DNA of 64,000 nt from Hydrangea macrophylla (GCA_033977485.1 CM066994.1:12030001-12094000), one strand, 5' to 3'; shown: positions 11,839 to 23,507, numbered from the stretch's first letter. The notes: generated by a model from the sequence alone, not told the origin. Numbers and translations: made by a program.

Positions 11839-12220
11839 CAATATTCATTTTTGTAGTCACTTGTTTAGTGATAACAAATCAATGCTATGGTCATTTTACA
11901 TACAAAGGCTCTATTTGAGGTTGCTTTTTTCTAACTGGACCCTTGCTTAAATTTAATTATCTTATATGCTTCTCTGGGCCTCATGATGGAATCGAGAGGA
12001 CTGATTAACATGCAGCTCCACCTAGAAAATTCCATTGGCGAGAATAGTTGTTTCCACTACCTTTGGGGTGTCTTTTAATATTATGGGGCCTAGTGGCCCA
12101 GCTAGAAACACCTTTTAATTGGGTTGGCCCATTGGACTCCTTCTTGCACTGAGAGCCTAATGCTATGGTCCATCTTAGATATAGCGGCAAGAACATGCAC
12201 TAAAGTAGCCAAGTACTACT
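11839..12220. other. Unassigned intergenic sequence
   Basis: I see no gene, repeat or transposon end in this stretch. The short open frame near 12005-12196 (minus) has no recognisable feature. Confidence 0.4.
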
Positions 12221-12229
12221 ATTGTAGAT

Positions 12230-12413
12230 GAGCACTACTACATCCACAAACTTTTTTACACACTTTTTGACATACAGCATTAAATGCATGTACCTAGTGT
12301 TGTGTAAGTGGTGCACAGAAAAGTGTGAAAAATTTAAACAACACAAGGTACATGCATTTAAAGCATAGTGTGTCAAAAAGTGTGTAAAGAAGTGTGTATA
12401 CCTAACATTATTG
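12230..12413. mobile_element. MITE with 9-bp target duplication (Mutator-like)
   Basis: Inverted arms at 12245-12295 and 12346-12396 contain TACACACTTTTTGACA and its complement, and TGCATGTACCT and its complement. The element is flanked by perfect ATTGTAGAT copies at 12221-12229 and 12414-12422. A nine-base duplication is typical of Mutator-like elements. It encodes no protein. Confidence 0.85.
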
Positions 12414-12422
12414 ATTGTAGAT

Positions 12423-13139
12423 TCGAGAGACATATGAACCAATCTGTTTTAATGTTACTTCTTTTTTTTTCCTTCCCGTTACCAAACAGTGCGGATTTCA
12501 GTTTTTCTTTTCATTTTTTTTTAAACGATAATGAAATTTGGCCAGAAAGCAAAAATAAGGAAAAGGTTTTCAATTTTTTAGTTTTCGTTTATATATTTTT
12601 TGTTTTAAAAAAAAAATCCAGTTTCCATATTCAGAATTTAAAAAACTAAAAATCGACCCAGCGACCCGCAAAGTTGCCAAACGGCTTTGTTTTCATGCCA
12701 CATCTCTTTTGAGAAACATGGAGGCTACCATGAATTTTGTTGTCTAAGCTAATAATGAATTATAATCAGATGGGTGTGTTATACATGGTTCCCCCTATGG
12801 ATCAATGGGTCTAAATTCCTTCTTTTATTTTATACGTTTGTCATGTGACTATCACATCACATTGTCGTTTTCTCAACATTGAAGGTTTTACACGGAATTG
12901 ACAGAATGCTCAAATTGCAGTAAACGTAACATGGGTGCGACCAGCACATAGACAATTACTCCTTGTTTTTTAGTCTAACACACTAGTCTACAAATGAAAG
13001 GCATTCACTTTGTTGATTTTTACAAATCAAAGTGGCTCACCTTTTTCTTAATATAATATATCTAGTCCAAAATAGAAGAAAATAATATATATTAGAATCA
13101 TTAGTGGCTGGGGTTGAATTGGAAAGCTTGAAATCTGCA
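12423..13139. other. AT-rich intergenic sequence
   Basis: T- and A-rich tracts and no recognisable gene, RNA or repeat. Confidence 0.4.
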
Positions 13140-13440
13140 AATGCTACTGTTGATGACCAGTGTTGGACCCATCAAGATTGGGCCTAATGGGCCGGGGTAG
13201 AGGGCCCGGCAAGAAAACAGAGGATATATGCTCTCACGTGTGGGTGGGGTTTTGGTTGGGGCCCAGTCAAAGTCAACATTCCCTATGGAGCCGCACGCGC
13301 TTGTGTCTTGGTGACATCATGGGGAGAGACACGTGTGAGGTGACATGCAAGTGTGACTCCTCAACAACCCAAACTTGTGCCTCTTTCTCCCATCCAATGA
13401 GACAATTCACGTGAACTTTCGGCCATCGGCCGGGCTCTGG
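13140..13440. promoter_or_regulatory. G-box-rich, promoter-like stretch
   Basis: Three CACGTG cores occur within 175 bases (about 13236, 13333 and 13407), along with GGGCC motifs (13170-13210), a W-box-like TTGAC on the minus strand and CCAAT near 13393. GC content is clearly above the surroundings and I see no repeat elsewhere in the window. CACGTG clusters mark abscisic-acid- or light-responsive promoters in plants. No adjacent coding exon is visible, so this may be a relic or a distal element. The open frame 13160-13414 is not a convincing gene. Confidence 0.3.
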
Positions 13441-13499
13441 ATGAGTGGTTCTTAATCAGCTAAGCTTTTAGCTTGTGATTGATAAATATTTATGTGTGC

Positions 13500-13870
13500 T
13501 TATGCATATACATATCATATACAATATATTATTTACAAAGTGGGTATGTCAGACATGTATAGCGACCTCCTTAGTGTATCTGCCTGAATAACTCAAAATG
13601 TAATGTAGTACATGATATATATATATATATATGTATAAATATATACTATTCTAAAGAGTGAGGGAGGGGTTACCAATTTTGAAAAAAAATTCTATCATTA
13701 ATAATTACACCAAAATTATTAAATTTCTTTTTTTAATAAATTTATTCAATAGATTAAAATGTCACAAAAATATCACATAAAAATTGCTTTTAACTTCCTC
13801 TACAATCTCTCAACTCACAAAGTAAATGGACCGCTGCTAGTATATAATTATGCTTGCTTGTTCATACATT

Positions 13871-13911
<41 letters not shown>

Positions 13912-14125
13912 TACAGTATGTATCAAATATTATGTCATTTATAGTTTGGGTATATCGTGACCTCATGTACAGCGACGTCGTTAGTGTCTCTGCCTGAATA
14001 GTAAGGCCCTACTTTGACTCAAAATGTTAATGTACATGATATATATACATATAAAAATGTAAATGCATGATATATATATATATAGATATGTATATATATA
14101 TATATATATGTTTTTAAATAGAAGT
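13500..14125. repeat. Diverged two-copy repeat with TA microsatellites
   Basis: A unit containing TAGTGT(A/C)TCTGCCTGAATA followed by CTCAAAATGT.AATGTA and a (TA)n tract appears at about 13550-13635 and 13965-14110. TA tracts are at about 13616-13633, 13873-13907 and 14068-14110. No gene is present. Confidence 0.65.
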
Positions 14126-14736
14126 GTGCTTGCTGGATAACAGTTCATTGTATCCCATAGATTGATTTGATAGGAGTGAATGAATGTGTATCAACAATTT
14201 TTGAATATATTAATCCTTTACAAATCTGGTTGTTATCCAAACTGTCCTCTCATGAACTCTGGGTTCATATCAATGGATAAAGTTGGAATCATATATATCA
14301 TGATTTATTAATTCATGACCTAAAGCATTGTCATGTTATAGCATCCAAACAGTGATGTTTGTTTGACAAAGCTACAAATTACTTTAATTAGCCGATCTAC
14401 TTTTTAAATATACGACTCTAGCATTGTTCTCTCTTTTAGTGGTCAGCCGAATTACTTGATTATATTTTTGAGTGATGCTAATATAACATTTTCCAAATTT
14501 TGAATTTTAAATTTTTTGTCAATTGTATCACATATAATGGTATGTTGATCACTGTCACATTATGTACTACAACTCATATTATGTTATTTTGGCTGAAAAG
14601 CCAAAATAATTAATCTGCTCAAGATACTATTACCTCATTCATTAAATCCTTTTCTTTGCTACATAATTTTTTCCCCCAAATAAAAGTGTCTCACTCTAAG
14701 TTTCTCAGATGTATCTGGAAACAGCTACATTTTGTG

Positions 14737-14740
<4 letters not shown>
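14126..14740. other. Intergenic sequence with one short perfect hairpin
   Basis: TTATTTTGGCT-GAA-AAGCCAAAATAA at about 14584-14609 is a perfect small inverted repeat. Otherwise no gene or element is recognisable. Confidence 0.45.

Positions 14741-14776
<36 letters not shown>
14741..14776. repeat. CT microsatellite
   Basis: Perfect (CT)n of 36 bases. Confidence 0.95.
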
Positions 14777-14778
<2 letters not shown>

Positions 14779-16255
14779 ATTTATAATTTGTCAATACAAA
14801 ATATTTATGAACTACCCATGGGTTCATTATCAAACTAAATGCCACGGTCACGGTCATAGTTGGGCCAATTGTCTCAAAAAGCAAAACTAACTCTCTCTAT
14901 CAACCTTATTAAAGTTGCTAATTGTTCCATCTCCACTTATTTAAATGTTTCAATCACACACCCTCTCTGTCTCTCTCATTTTCACCATTATTGTTCATCT
15001 GATGATAGTAACAACAAAACTCCAACATCAAAATCTTTAGTAGTGATAGAATGTTAGTGATTTGTTGTTGTTTCTCAGAAATTATCTTGAGAATAAACTT
15101 ACTTATAATTAGCCTATTATTATCTTGTTTGGCCTTTTAATTCAATTATATAGCTTTTTGTTGTGTTTATAGCTAGGTAAGAAAAATATCATAATTAAGT
15201 TTGATGATAGACACAAAAAGAAAAATGGAGAATCGATAAGGCTTTATTTGATTTGTAGATAGTTCTTTGTGTTTTAATTTTTCTCACTACATGTTTTTCT
15301 CAGTAGCAAGACAAAAGAAAACATTTACCTTCTCACTGTTTTTCATTCTTTTCCCTCACAAAATTCACATACCAAACAGAGCCTAAAAGAGAATAAAAGA
15401 AAAGATCAACAAATTCCATACAAAAAATGTGGTCAATCTAACTAATCACGTCGTGTGTAAATATCTTTGATTCTAGAGAATGAGAAATAAACCTTAACCC
15501 TACTTCCTTTTTATTTATTTATTTATTATTATTATTATTAGTATTTTCAAATTTCTATGCATGTAGAGTAGCTTGTAAAGAAATCGACGTAGTGAATACC
15601 GACGACTATTCTCAACTTATGGTAATTCATATATAAAGAAGAATAAAAAATAAAATAAAAATAAAAATAAATAAATAAATAAAACCTAGTTGTTTCACGT
15701 GTAAAGAAATCGACGAAGTGAATACTGACGACTATGCTCAACTTCTATAATTCTTAAACAAGAACAAGAAAGAACAAATAGAAATCCAAAACCTTGTTAA
15801 TTCTTCCGAATAACAAGAACAGTTGGTAGAAAGGAAAAGAAAACTCCCTATCCAAACCCTGCTCAAACCAACAAAAAAAAAAAACATACTCTGAATAAAA
15901 ATAAGAAACTTATTCTTATTCAACTTCAAGACAGGTTTATTCGAGTTTTAATTCAAAGCTCATTCTAAACTCTTTTACAAACCTTACTTGGGTGAGATGT
16001 CGGAACTTGATCTTGGTCGAGCGCGATCGAGAGTAAATTTTGAAACTACCTCACTACTTTTTAAGGTTGTAACATTTTAAAGTATAATTGCAACATTTTA
16101 ACACCAATTTAGAATTCATCATACATACTAAACTGCTAGGAACACCAAATTTGATTTCATGATATACACTAATTAAACTGCTAGGATGTCTCATACACTA
16201 ATAATAGTCAAAAGTCTTCTAAAATTATATTTTAAACGATTAGTCTTTTATTTTA
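14777..16255. other. AT-rich intergenic DNA with a direct repeat
   Basis: TGTAAAGAAATCGACG.AGTG is present at about 15575 and 15702, each followed by similar AATAC.GACGACTAT.CTCAACTT sequence, a diverged duplication of about 45 bp. A-rich and ATT microsatellites lie at 15510-15545 and 15640-15680. I see no gene. Confidence 0.45.
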
Positions 16256-16524
16256 GAGTGTGTTTGATAACCCAATTAAGTGGTAAAAATGAAAATTTTC
16301 AGCAGTTAATTTTTTTCAGTGCGTTTGATAATGTACCATTTAATTGAAATAGTAGCCAAAATCCACTGAAAATATTTAAGTGAAAATTTTCTACTGAAAA
16401 TAATCACTGAATGCAATATGTTTTAGTTCTTGAAACACTGCTTTCAGTATTACAAATACAAATCACTTAAAATTTTCAGTATTTATATTCAGCACTTAAT
16501 TTTTCAGTTTTATCAAGCACACCC
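16256..16524. mobile_element. MITE with GAGTGTGTTTGATAA ends (hAT-like)
   Basis: The left end is GAGTGTGTTTGATAA and the right end, read on the minus strand, is GGGTGTGCTTGATAA. The interior repeats TTTCAG and CTTAAT motifs. Length (269 bp) and ends fit small hAT-type MITEs, which often begin with 'GTGTTTGATAA'-like sequence. A clean 8-bp target duplication is not visible. Confidence 0.6.
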
Positions 16525-16779
16525 TTAGTAAAAATCCACAGGTTTATAAAAGTTAAGTAAAATTTACATAAATTTTGCAAAAAAATTGAACTAGGTATGT
16601 AAAATTCACGTAAAAAAAGTTGTGTAGATTTCACATAAATTTTAAAATATATGAATTTGATCCGATTAAATTTTAATAATCATGAAATTTAACCAAAATA
16701 AAAAACAAATAAATAAATAAACGATTTGTTTAAACTTAATTTCTATTCATAATATGGGCTTAGTTTTCTTCTTCCACTT

Positions 16780-17140
16780 AGTTTTTGGGGGCCGACCGAC
16801 CAACAAACAAAACTGTGAGTGACAGGTACACGTGGATCACTGCGATGTGATTGGTTCGTCCTCTGACCCTCTCCTTTTTACACATCACATCTGTCTTTCA
16901 GAATATCAGGAGGAGAGAGAGAATTAAATCATTACGTCAAGTCAACTAAACACGTGGCGAGTTTCCAGACATGGTCCCCTACATAGGACGCACCCAATCC
17001 AAATATTTCCCCGGATTTTACGCATTTTCCCATTTAAATTGCATGGTTAGTGTAGCCCCACGGAAAAAGGAATCCCATAGATACGTGTATTTCTTTCCTT
17101 TTCTCTTCAAGTCCTCCTCGCCGATTTACTAGTTTGGTTT
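16780..17140. promoter_or_regulatory. Second G-box-rich, promoter-like stretch
   Basis: ACACGTGG occurs at about 16830 and ACACGTGGC at about 16950. ATACGTGTA is near 17081, a TTACGTCA-like site near 16934, and CCACGG near 17059. This GC-richer island sits between MITEs and has no copy elsewhere in the window. It resembles an abscisic-acid-type promoter, but no gene follows. At about 17142 it runs into GGGCCTGTTTGG, a typical start of a hAT-like MITE. Confidence 0.3.
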
Positions 17141-17218
17141 AGGGCCTGTTTGGCAACAGTTTTTGATTATGGTTTTGGGTAAAAGCTGTACACCGTAACT
17201 TTATCCAAGACAAGCTAA

Positions 17219-17607
17219 GAGCATCTCCAAAGGAGAAGGCAAAATTTACACATCAAATGACTCATTTGATGCAAGAATTTACATTTGCCTCATGAATCAC
17301 ACACGTGCTCTCCAAAGGATACACCAAATGTTGATTATTTTAATATATTTTTAGTTTTCCATCTTTTTATATTCAAATTTTTTAATCACTTTTAATCATC
17401 CAACCACCCTCTCTCTCTCTCTCCCCCACATTTTTTATTCTAAAAAAATAGATTTGATGCAATAGGCAAATGTAGCAACTTTGCTGCAATTGACAAGGGC
17501 AGCAAAGTTGCTGCTGCTGTTTGATGCTCCCTTTGGAGCTCATTTTGCTGACATGGCACAACAAATAATTTTGGTGTAATGATTTGCTGTCATTGTTGGA
17601 GATGGTC
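17219..17607. mobile_element. PIF/Harbinger-type (Tourist-like) MITE
   Basis: Terminal repeats are GAGCATCTCCAA at 17219 and, on the minus strand, GACCATCTCCAA from 17607. They are flanked by TAA at 17216-17218 and 17608-17610, the three-base duplication expected for PIF/Harbinger. The 389-bp interior is non-coding. Confidence 0.85.
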
Positions 17608-17789
17608 TAAATATAAAGTTCTTATCTTGACATTAATCTCAGGTTCTGTTGGAGAAATACTTGGAATAGATCAGGATTCAGATCTAATTTAACTTTTTTC
17701 TAGTTTTAATGAAAATAAGGATTTTATTTTTTTTATTATTTATTCAAGAGATAATTAGTTTTAGATGCATTTTTAAGTGATGTTATGTA

Positions 17790-18041
17790 CTCCCTCCGTC
17801 CATTTTTTTTAGTCTTATATTTCGTTTTGAAATGTCCTAAAATTAGTGTCCATTTTCCTAAATTGGCATACAAATTTTACTTACTTTCTAAAACTACCCT
17901 TCCCTGAAATTTATTGCAAGACAAAACTAAAAAAGTTATTGTAATGATTAGGGGCAATTGTAAAAAATAGGTGTAGATTCTTTTTGTCTCCTTAATAAGT
18001 TGAGTTTCCAAAGGTGGACTCAAAAAAGGGGACGGAGAGAG
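17790..18041. mobile_element. Stowaway-type (Tc1/Mariner) MITE, copy 1
   Basis: Starts CTCCCTCCGTCC and ends GGACGGAGAGAG, flanked by TA on both sides (17788-17789 and 18042-18043). These ends define the widespread plant Stowaway/Mariner MITEs. It is similar along its length to copy 2, which starts 19 bases away. Confidence 0.9.
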
Positions 18042-18059
18042 TAATAAAAAAAGTAATTA

Positions 18060-18299
18060 CTCCCTCCGTCCGTTTTTTTGAGTCCTATATTCCATTCCAT
18101 TTTGGGATGTCTCAAAATTGATGTCTACTTTCCTAAATTGGTAAACAATTTTTACATATTTTCCAAAACTACCCTTCCTTGAAATCTACACCAAGACAAA
18201 ACTAAAAAAGTTATAGTGAAAAGTAGGAATAGATTCTTTTTATCCCCTTAATAAGTTGAGTTTCCAAAAATGAACTAAAAAAAAAAAGGACGGATAGAA
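18060..18299. mobile_element. Stowaway-type MITE, copy 2
   Basis: Starts CTCCCTCCGTCC and ends GGACGGATAGAA, with flanking TA at 18058-18059 and 18300-18301. Same family and orientation as copy 1. The right end is slightly decayed. Confidence 0.9.
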
Positions 18300-18301
18300 T
18301 A

Positions 18302-19331
18302 TATAAAATTGGAACAGTTAAAACTAGTTTTTAAATACATACAGAATTGGTTCTCGTATTTCCAAATTAAAGAATTTCAAGATATTGAAAGAGTGGCGTC
18401 TTTGTTTATACTAATCGCCTTTGCGTCATTTAGAAAAGTTGACAAGGTTGCTTTATGAAATTAATGGCCAATGTTTCAAGAACTTAAAAGTCTTAGAGCT
18501 TTAAATCCACTTGTTAATTACAAAGGATATTGTGATGATGTGTGTTATCTAACACGATTATGACATAAATTAATAATGTATAGTTATAACTTTGGCGATG
18601 TCTATGTTGGGTTGTGTTAGGAAACCGTTCCAATAATTGCCTTCAAATGACAATTCATACTTTCAAGTCCTTGATACTTTATTCATAGCTCAATTCAATT
18701 CAAATCATCTTTAATTTAGCCTCACTTTTGTCCAACAATGAGTAAATATTGAATGCAACGTGGATATTACATCATTAGATGTAATGTGTGTATTAATATA
18801 TTTAAAATTATGTTTAAGTTGAGAACGATTCTACATAAAAAATAAAAAAATAAAAAAATAAAAGAGAAACATATGAGTAGTGAAAAAGAACCCTAGTGGT
18901 TTGTGATACCATATATATCACCAAAAATAACCATGACACAAGGCCTGAGGCCATGCAGCGAAACAACCGCATGGGATCTCATTTTTAGGCTTATTTTCTT
19001 TTATTTTTTTCTAATTTCTATGAAACTTATCATTTTAGACCTTTTTTTTTTCTTCCTAATTTCTTCTTAATATCTATGAAATATATTATTTTTAGACATA
19101 TTTTCTTCTAATTTCTATAAAACTTTGTATAGAAGATCTGCCTTTGAAAGTTCGCTTGAGGCCTCAGACAATTTTAAAAAAATCAGAGTCGGCCTGCCGT
19201 GACACTCAATATATATATATATATATATATTCCCCGGTTATATGCCGTAACTCGGAATTACACAAAAAAAGTCGCAGTCCAGGCACATCTCTTGGAAAAA
19301 AAGATTTGGAACTTGTAACCTCAATGTATTG
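18302..19331. other. Intergenic sequence, possible hAT-like remnant and AT microsatellite
   Basis: AAGGCCTGAGGCCATGC near 18940 and GAGGCCTCAGACA...GTCGGCCTG near 19157-19195 resemble eroded ends of one non-autonomous hAT-type insertion. An (AT)n tract is at 19209-19230. No gene is recognised. Confidence 0.35.
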
Positions 19332-19338
19332 ACCTCTG

Positions 19339-19502
19339 GGGTAATTTTTGGGACACAACTTTCATAAAACTTTCAAAAAAGATGTCTCTATCCCTCTCTT
19401 GTGACATCATTGGACTCCACAATGACACATGAGAGAGATAGACACAAGTTTTTGAAAGTTGTATAAAAATTGTATAAAAGTTGTGTCTCAAGAATTACTC
19501 TA
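19339..19502. mobile_element. MITE, same family as 9770-9948
   Basis: Ends are GGGTAATTTTTGGGACACA and, on the minus strand, AGAGTAATTCTTGAGACACA. The central part contains GAGAGATAGACACA as in the 9770 copy. ACCTCTG is present on both sides (19332-19338 and 19503-19509), part of a likely 8-9 bp target duplication. Confidence 0.75.
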
Positions 19503-19580
19503 ACCTCTGAAGCCTTTCGATCATATCAAACCCTATGGCGGTTTCTATTGCTACTAAGCTTAATTTTTGTAATTAGAAAA

Positions 19581-20049
19581 GTCTGATATGACAATTTCAA
19601 GTAACCTGTAAATCTCTTAATTCTCCATCTCATTCAAATTAAGGGACCTTTTTTTGAAACTCCAACTATTTAAGGAAGTGTTAATTTGTTATTTTTCATA
19701 ATTTAATTTCTTCTTTCAAATTTTAAAACCGGACCAAGTCTTGTGTCACAATTAATTGGGGTCGATTATTCTTCTTTTAAGTTCTAAAAATAAATTAGAA
19801 AAACTAAGCTCACATCAAATGAAAATTTTACTTTTAAAGTTACTTTTAAAGTTTGTCATTTATTCTTTTAAGTCAACAAAAATTAACCTCACATCAAATG
19901 AAAAGTTTACCATTTTTTCTTTTAAGCCTAAAAAAAGTTAGAAAGTTTTTATATGCAATAAATGATAAATTTTAAAAGTAATTGGAACAAAGCACCCTTA
20001 AAGTGGGACAAAAGAAGTATGCATGCGTCGGTTTTGAACTCATGAATGG
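19581..20049. repeat. Tandem ~1.3 kb repeat, unit 1, part a
   Basis: From CTTAATTCTCCATCTC (19615) this matches 33433-33902 and, for the first 150 bases, 57057-57205. The stretch before it (from GTCTGATA at 19581) matches the end of the same unit near 33400 and 57031, which marks the array phase. Unit 1 is broken by insertions at 20050, 21862 and 24291. It has no coding content. Confidence 0.8.
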
Positions 20050-20396
20050 TACTTTTATTTTTATTTTTATTTTTTTATATTTATTTGAATTTGAACTGGA
20101 TATACACACACGCGCACCCCAACCCCAAAGCTAGCTCCACATTAGCCTACAGCAAAGCCCAACAAGGACCACTCAATGAACCAGATTTTGGCCCGGATCC
20201 GATCTGGATCCAACACTTTTTGATGAATTAGAGCTTTTTTTAGATCTATTTTCATATCCATATCCGGATTCGTTTAGAATGTTAGGTTGACGGATCGGAT
20301 ATGATTTTGTAGTATCCGATCCGCCTAAGATCCGAATCTGAATAAGAATAAACTATGCACAAAAAATATACATACAATATACTAGATATGATTACT

Positions 20397-20752
20397 TTTT
20401 TTTTTATAACATCAGTAAATTTCATTTCGCCAGAATAAAGGCAAGTTTCAAAGACACAAGTACAAATCAAAAGAAAGAAAAATTACAAAGTAAAGCACAA
20501 CAATCTCTTGAGATGTATTACAATCTCTAAATCCAAAGATATCTCAGACTGTGGTGTAACTCAACATGGAGCTAGTACTAAAGGAGAAAGATTCCAACAA
20601 ACTTCAGCAAAGATCGCTTCAAAAGCACTATGATTGCGAAAAGAGCCCATCCATGAACCAAACTGACGAAAAAAGGCAAGATCTACTATAGACAGGATCG
20701 GATCCAACCACAGAACAAAGAACTAAAGAGATCTAGCAAATAGTGACCAAAA

Positions 20753-20786
<34 letters not shown>

Positions 20787-20952
20787 AAAACAAAACAAAA
20801 CAAAACTCCTAAAGAGGGACAAAATCCTCCCTAGGAGGTACAAACCCTCCAAAATGAGGGACAAACTCTGCTAAAGAGAGACAAACACACAAAGAAAAAG
20901 AACCAATGGCTTCCCCATGGGCCATGGCCATGGGAGAGCCCCATGTTTCTTT
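20397..20952 (-). mobile_element. 5'-truncated LINE-like retroposon
   Basis: Flanked by perfect TGATTACT copies (20389-20396 and 20953-20960). On the minus strand it ends in CTTTATTCTGGCGAAATGAA, then a short stretch and poly(A) (the T run at 20396-20405), a typical plant LINE 3' end. Only the 3' part is present. An internal A run is at about 20753-20784. Confidence 0.75.
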
Positions 20953-21409
20953 TGATTACTATTACATATAAAATTGAACAATGTATATAGTATGTACTAG
21001 ATTATACATATTTACTTTCAGTGGTATATTATTTTAATTTAAAGATAGGATTTTTCTACATAATCAAGTGCATTGATGAGTTAAGCGTTGATTGATTTTT
21101 GTGTATGCATATAGAAAAATAATAAAAACAATAGTTTCTATGGTAATACTAGAATACATATAAGCATCTAAGTTGCCGATGTGCCGTTTTAGATCCGACA
21201 AATGGATCCGAATATCCAGATCTGATTGCCATTTTAGATCCAACAAACTGTTCCGAATATCCAGATCTGATCAAATCTGGATATAGATTAAATAAGGCAG
21301 ATCCGACGGATAAATGAACCGGATCTGGATTGTAGAATTGTTACCGGATCTGGATCTGATTTGTGTGGATCTGGTCCAGATCCAATCCATTTACAAGCCT
21401 AATTACGAC

Positions 21410-21521
21410 TGAAGAATAATTGGAGAGGCAAACAACTAGAATCTCCTATGGGGATTCGAACCGTCTCCCTCCCTACTAGGAAGAGAGAGGCTATGCCAAT
21501 TAGGCTACAGCCCGCTTGACA
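21410..21521 (-). mobile_element. SINE head with pol III A and B boxes
   Basis: On the minus strand TAGCCTAATTGG (21496-21507) matches the A-box consensus and GGTTCGAATCC (21452-21462) matches the B box. The 33-base gap between them is normal for an internal pol III promoter. The head begins near GTCAAGCGGGCTG. It does not fold into a full tRNA, so this is a tRNA-derived SINE rather than a tRNA gene. Confidence 0.7.
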
Positions 21522-21861
21522 GTATGTTTCTTTTCCTTGATACTACTAAAAAGAAAAAATGCACGTTTTGGTTCAAGATTGAATAACAATTCCTCGTGAC
21601 TTTAGGAAAAAAAAAATTTGGGCTAAAACATCAATTCGTATCATTCAAACAACACACAAGTACAGGGAAAAAAAAAACAAGGACCATTCTACAATACATG
21701 GATAACCTTTGGCCAATAACAACAGAAAAGCAAGTGAAGGAGAAGATCCCCTCCTCATACGGAAAATAAATAATGGAAAACATAGGAACACATCTTCGTG
21801 CACCTAAGAGAGACAACCAATGAGAGTTTGTACCCATATGCTTGAAAGCTATGGTAACCCC
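21522..21861. repeat. Tandem ~1.3 kb repeat, unit 1, part b
   Basis: Matches 33900-34210, including GCTAAAACATCAATTCGT and AACAACAGAAAAGCAAGTGA. The part from about 21625, read on the minus strand, ends GAATGATACGAATTGATGTT before an A-rich run, like a LINE 3' tail. The unit may therefore have been built partly from an old LINE end. Confidence 0.75.
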
Positions 21862-22041
21862 TGTCACAGCCTGGTCCCACAATAGCGGAACCGGAGCCTG
21901 TGGCATGCCACCGAGGCTAGCCCAAAACAATTAAAGTAAACAGCAGCGGAATAAACAATAGTAGAAATCTACAATTTCAGACCATAAAAGTTTTTCCCAT
22001 TTGAAAACACTTAATGAAACACTCCTTTTGAAAATAGAAAT

Positions 22042-22355
22042 CCAGTCGACTGATCCAAGGTCCAGTCGACTAGAAATGCAAGATACAGAGAGCCCAAAAA
22101 TCTCAGCAGCCAGTCTAGTCGACTGTCTCCAATGTCTAGTCAATTGTCTCAAATATCCAGTCGACTGGGGTGTAAAACTCCCAGTCGACTATACTGTCTG
22201 GTCGACTGAATTCCAGTCCAAGTTGGAAGTCACATTCTGAAAACACAATCCAATCGACTGTGTCGGGTGACCCAATCGACTGTTTTTCATAAAATGATGC
22301 AGTAAATTGCTCAACAAAAAGACCCAATCAATTGTTTTCACAAACCAATCGACTG
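22042..22355. repeat. Cluster of ~11 CAGTCGACTG palindromes
   Basis: Copies of (C)CAGTCGACTG or close variants occur at about 22042, 22062, 22117, 22135, 22159, 22181, 22199, 22251, 22273, 22325 and 22347. Variants such as AATCGACTG and AATCAATTG are what C-to-T decay at CpG would give. The cluster sits 180-490 bp from the LTR 3' end. Confidence 0.85.
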
Positions 22356-23507
22356 GTTTCATTACAACAGCACATTCTGCAGAATTCCAAGTTAAAAGTT
22401 TTTCATAATTCAACCAGAGACCAAACACACACTCCAAACTCATTCCAAAGTGATCTTAACTGGATTATAACATTACCAAAACATAATTACAAAAGATTAC
22501 CGTCTATTACAATATCACGAATTTGTTCTGAGATATTAAGTTAAACATAGATTGTACGTCATGGAATCCTTATTACAACATTTCTATTACAAAACTACGA
22601 TGTGAACATACTCCATCGCCTTCTAATTGAATTCCTAACACCCTGTGATCACTTTTCGAATCCTCACCGGCATACACACCTGAAATGATTATTTAAATAA
22701 CCACACATAATTCGATTCATTTAAGCTAACGCTTAGTGAATAAAGCAACAATGCACGTGAATGATAAATATGCTCGCATTCACATCCTCTATGTTTCATA
22801 CTAGTCTCCGGAGTCTCACGTGTACGTTCCACACTCCTAGTCCACGACTCCTCGCCAATAAGTCCACGCAATAAGGTAAGACCCACGTTTCTTTTCTTCA
22901 AACGTGCGTCCTTATGGCTATAACGGTTCCACAAAATGGCTTGGTACCATGTGCTCCTTTGATTTAAATAGCAACTAAACATGCTCAAATACATTTCACC
23001 ATGCTTTCGACATAACTAAAACATTTCACCATGCAATTGGGCCTACTTATCAATATAGTTGCCCAATATGAACTAAACAACATATATCTATGAACTAACA
23101 TATGCTTTTCATACAAAACATGAATATATGTCAAGAAATCATTCCAAAACACATAGTTGAATCACTCACCTCTGATTAACGCTCCTAAAATTCTTTCCAA
23201 AGAAATCCCGAGCACAAAGATCGTGCAGAAGTCCGTCTAGTACAATCCCTGTCGATTAAAAGTCCAATTATCAACTTTTTAGAAAAATTCTAGAAAGCAA
23301 GTTTTCAAAAAACTTATCCAAACAAGACCTAACGGATATCAAAACGACGGCCTTATCTCGAGGAGTTCAAATATGAAATTTAGAAGAAAACAAACGAGCA
23401 GAAGTTCGTCAATTGTTGCTGTGAAGCTCGAAGAACCAAAATCTCTCTTTTCCCCCTTTTTGATTTAGGTGTAGAAAACTTTATTAAAAAATATCTAAGT
23501 CACCTCT

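Larger units (their letters stand above)
20050..21521 (-). mobile_element. Composite retroposon insertion in unit 1
   Basis: The other tandem copy is uninterrupted at the equivalent point (33902), so these ~1.47 kb were inserted. Read on the minus strand, it starts with a tRNA-like head (21410-21521) and ends in an A-rich tail of TAAAA repeats (20050-20075). GGATCC/GATCTGGAT-rich sequence occurs at 20190-20340 and again at 21180-21390, on either side of a nested insertion (20397-20952). No open reading frame is recognisable. Confidence 0.6.

Noticed and set aside
13160..13414. 84-codon open frame on the plus strand
   Set aside because: No recognised domain or conserved start context; it overlaps the G-box cluster and is probably chance in GC-richer DNA.
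21450..21521. tRNA gene on the minus strand
   Set aside because: A and B boxes are present, but the sequence between and around them does not form a cloverleaf with an acceptor stem, and it heads an A-tailed retroposon.
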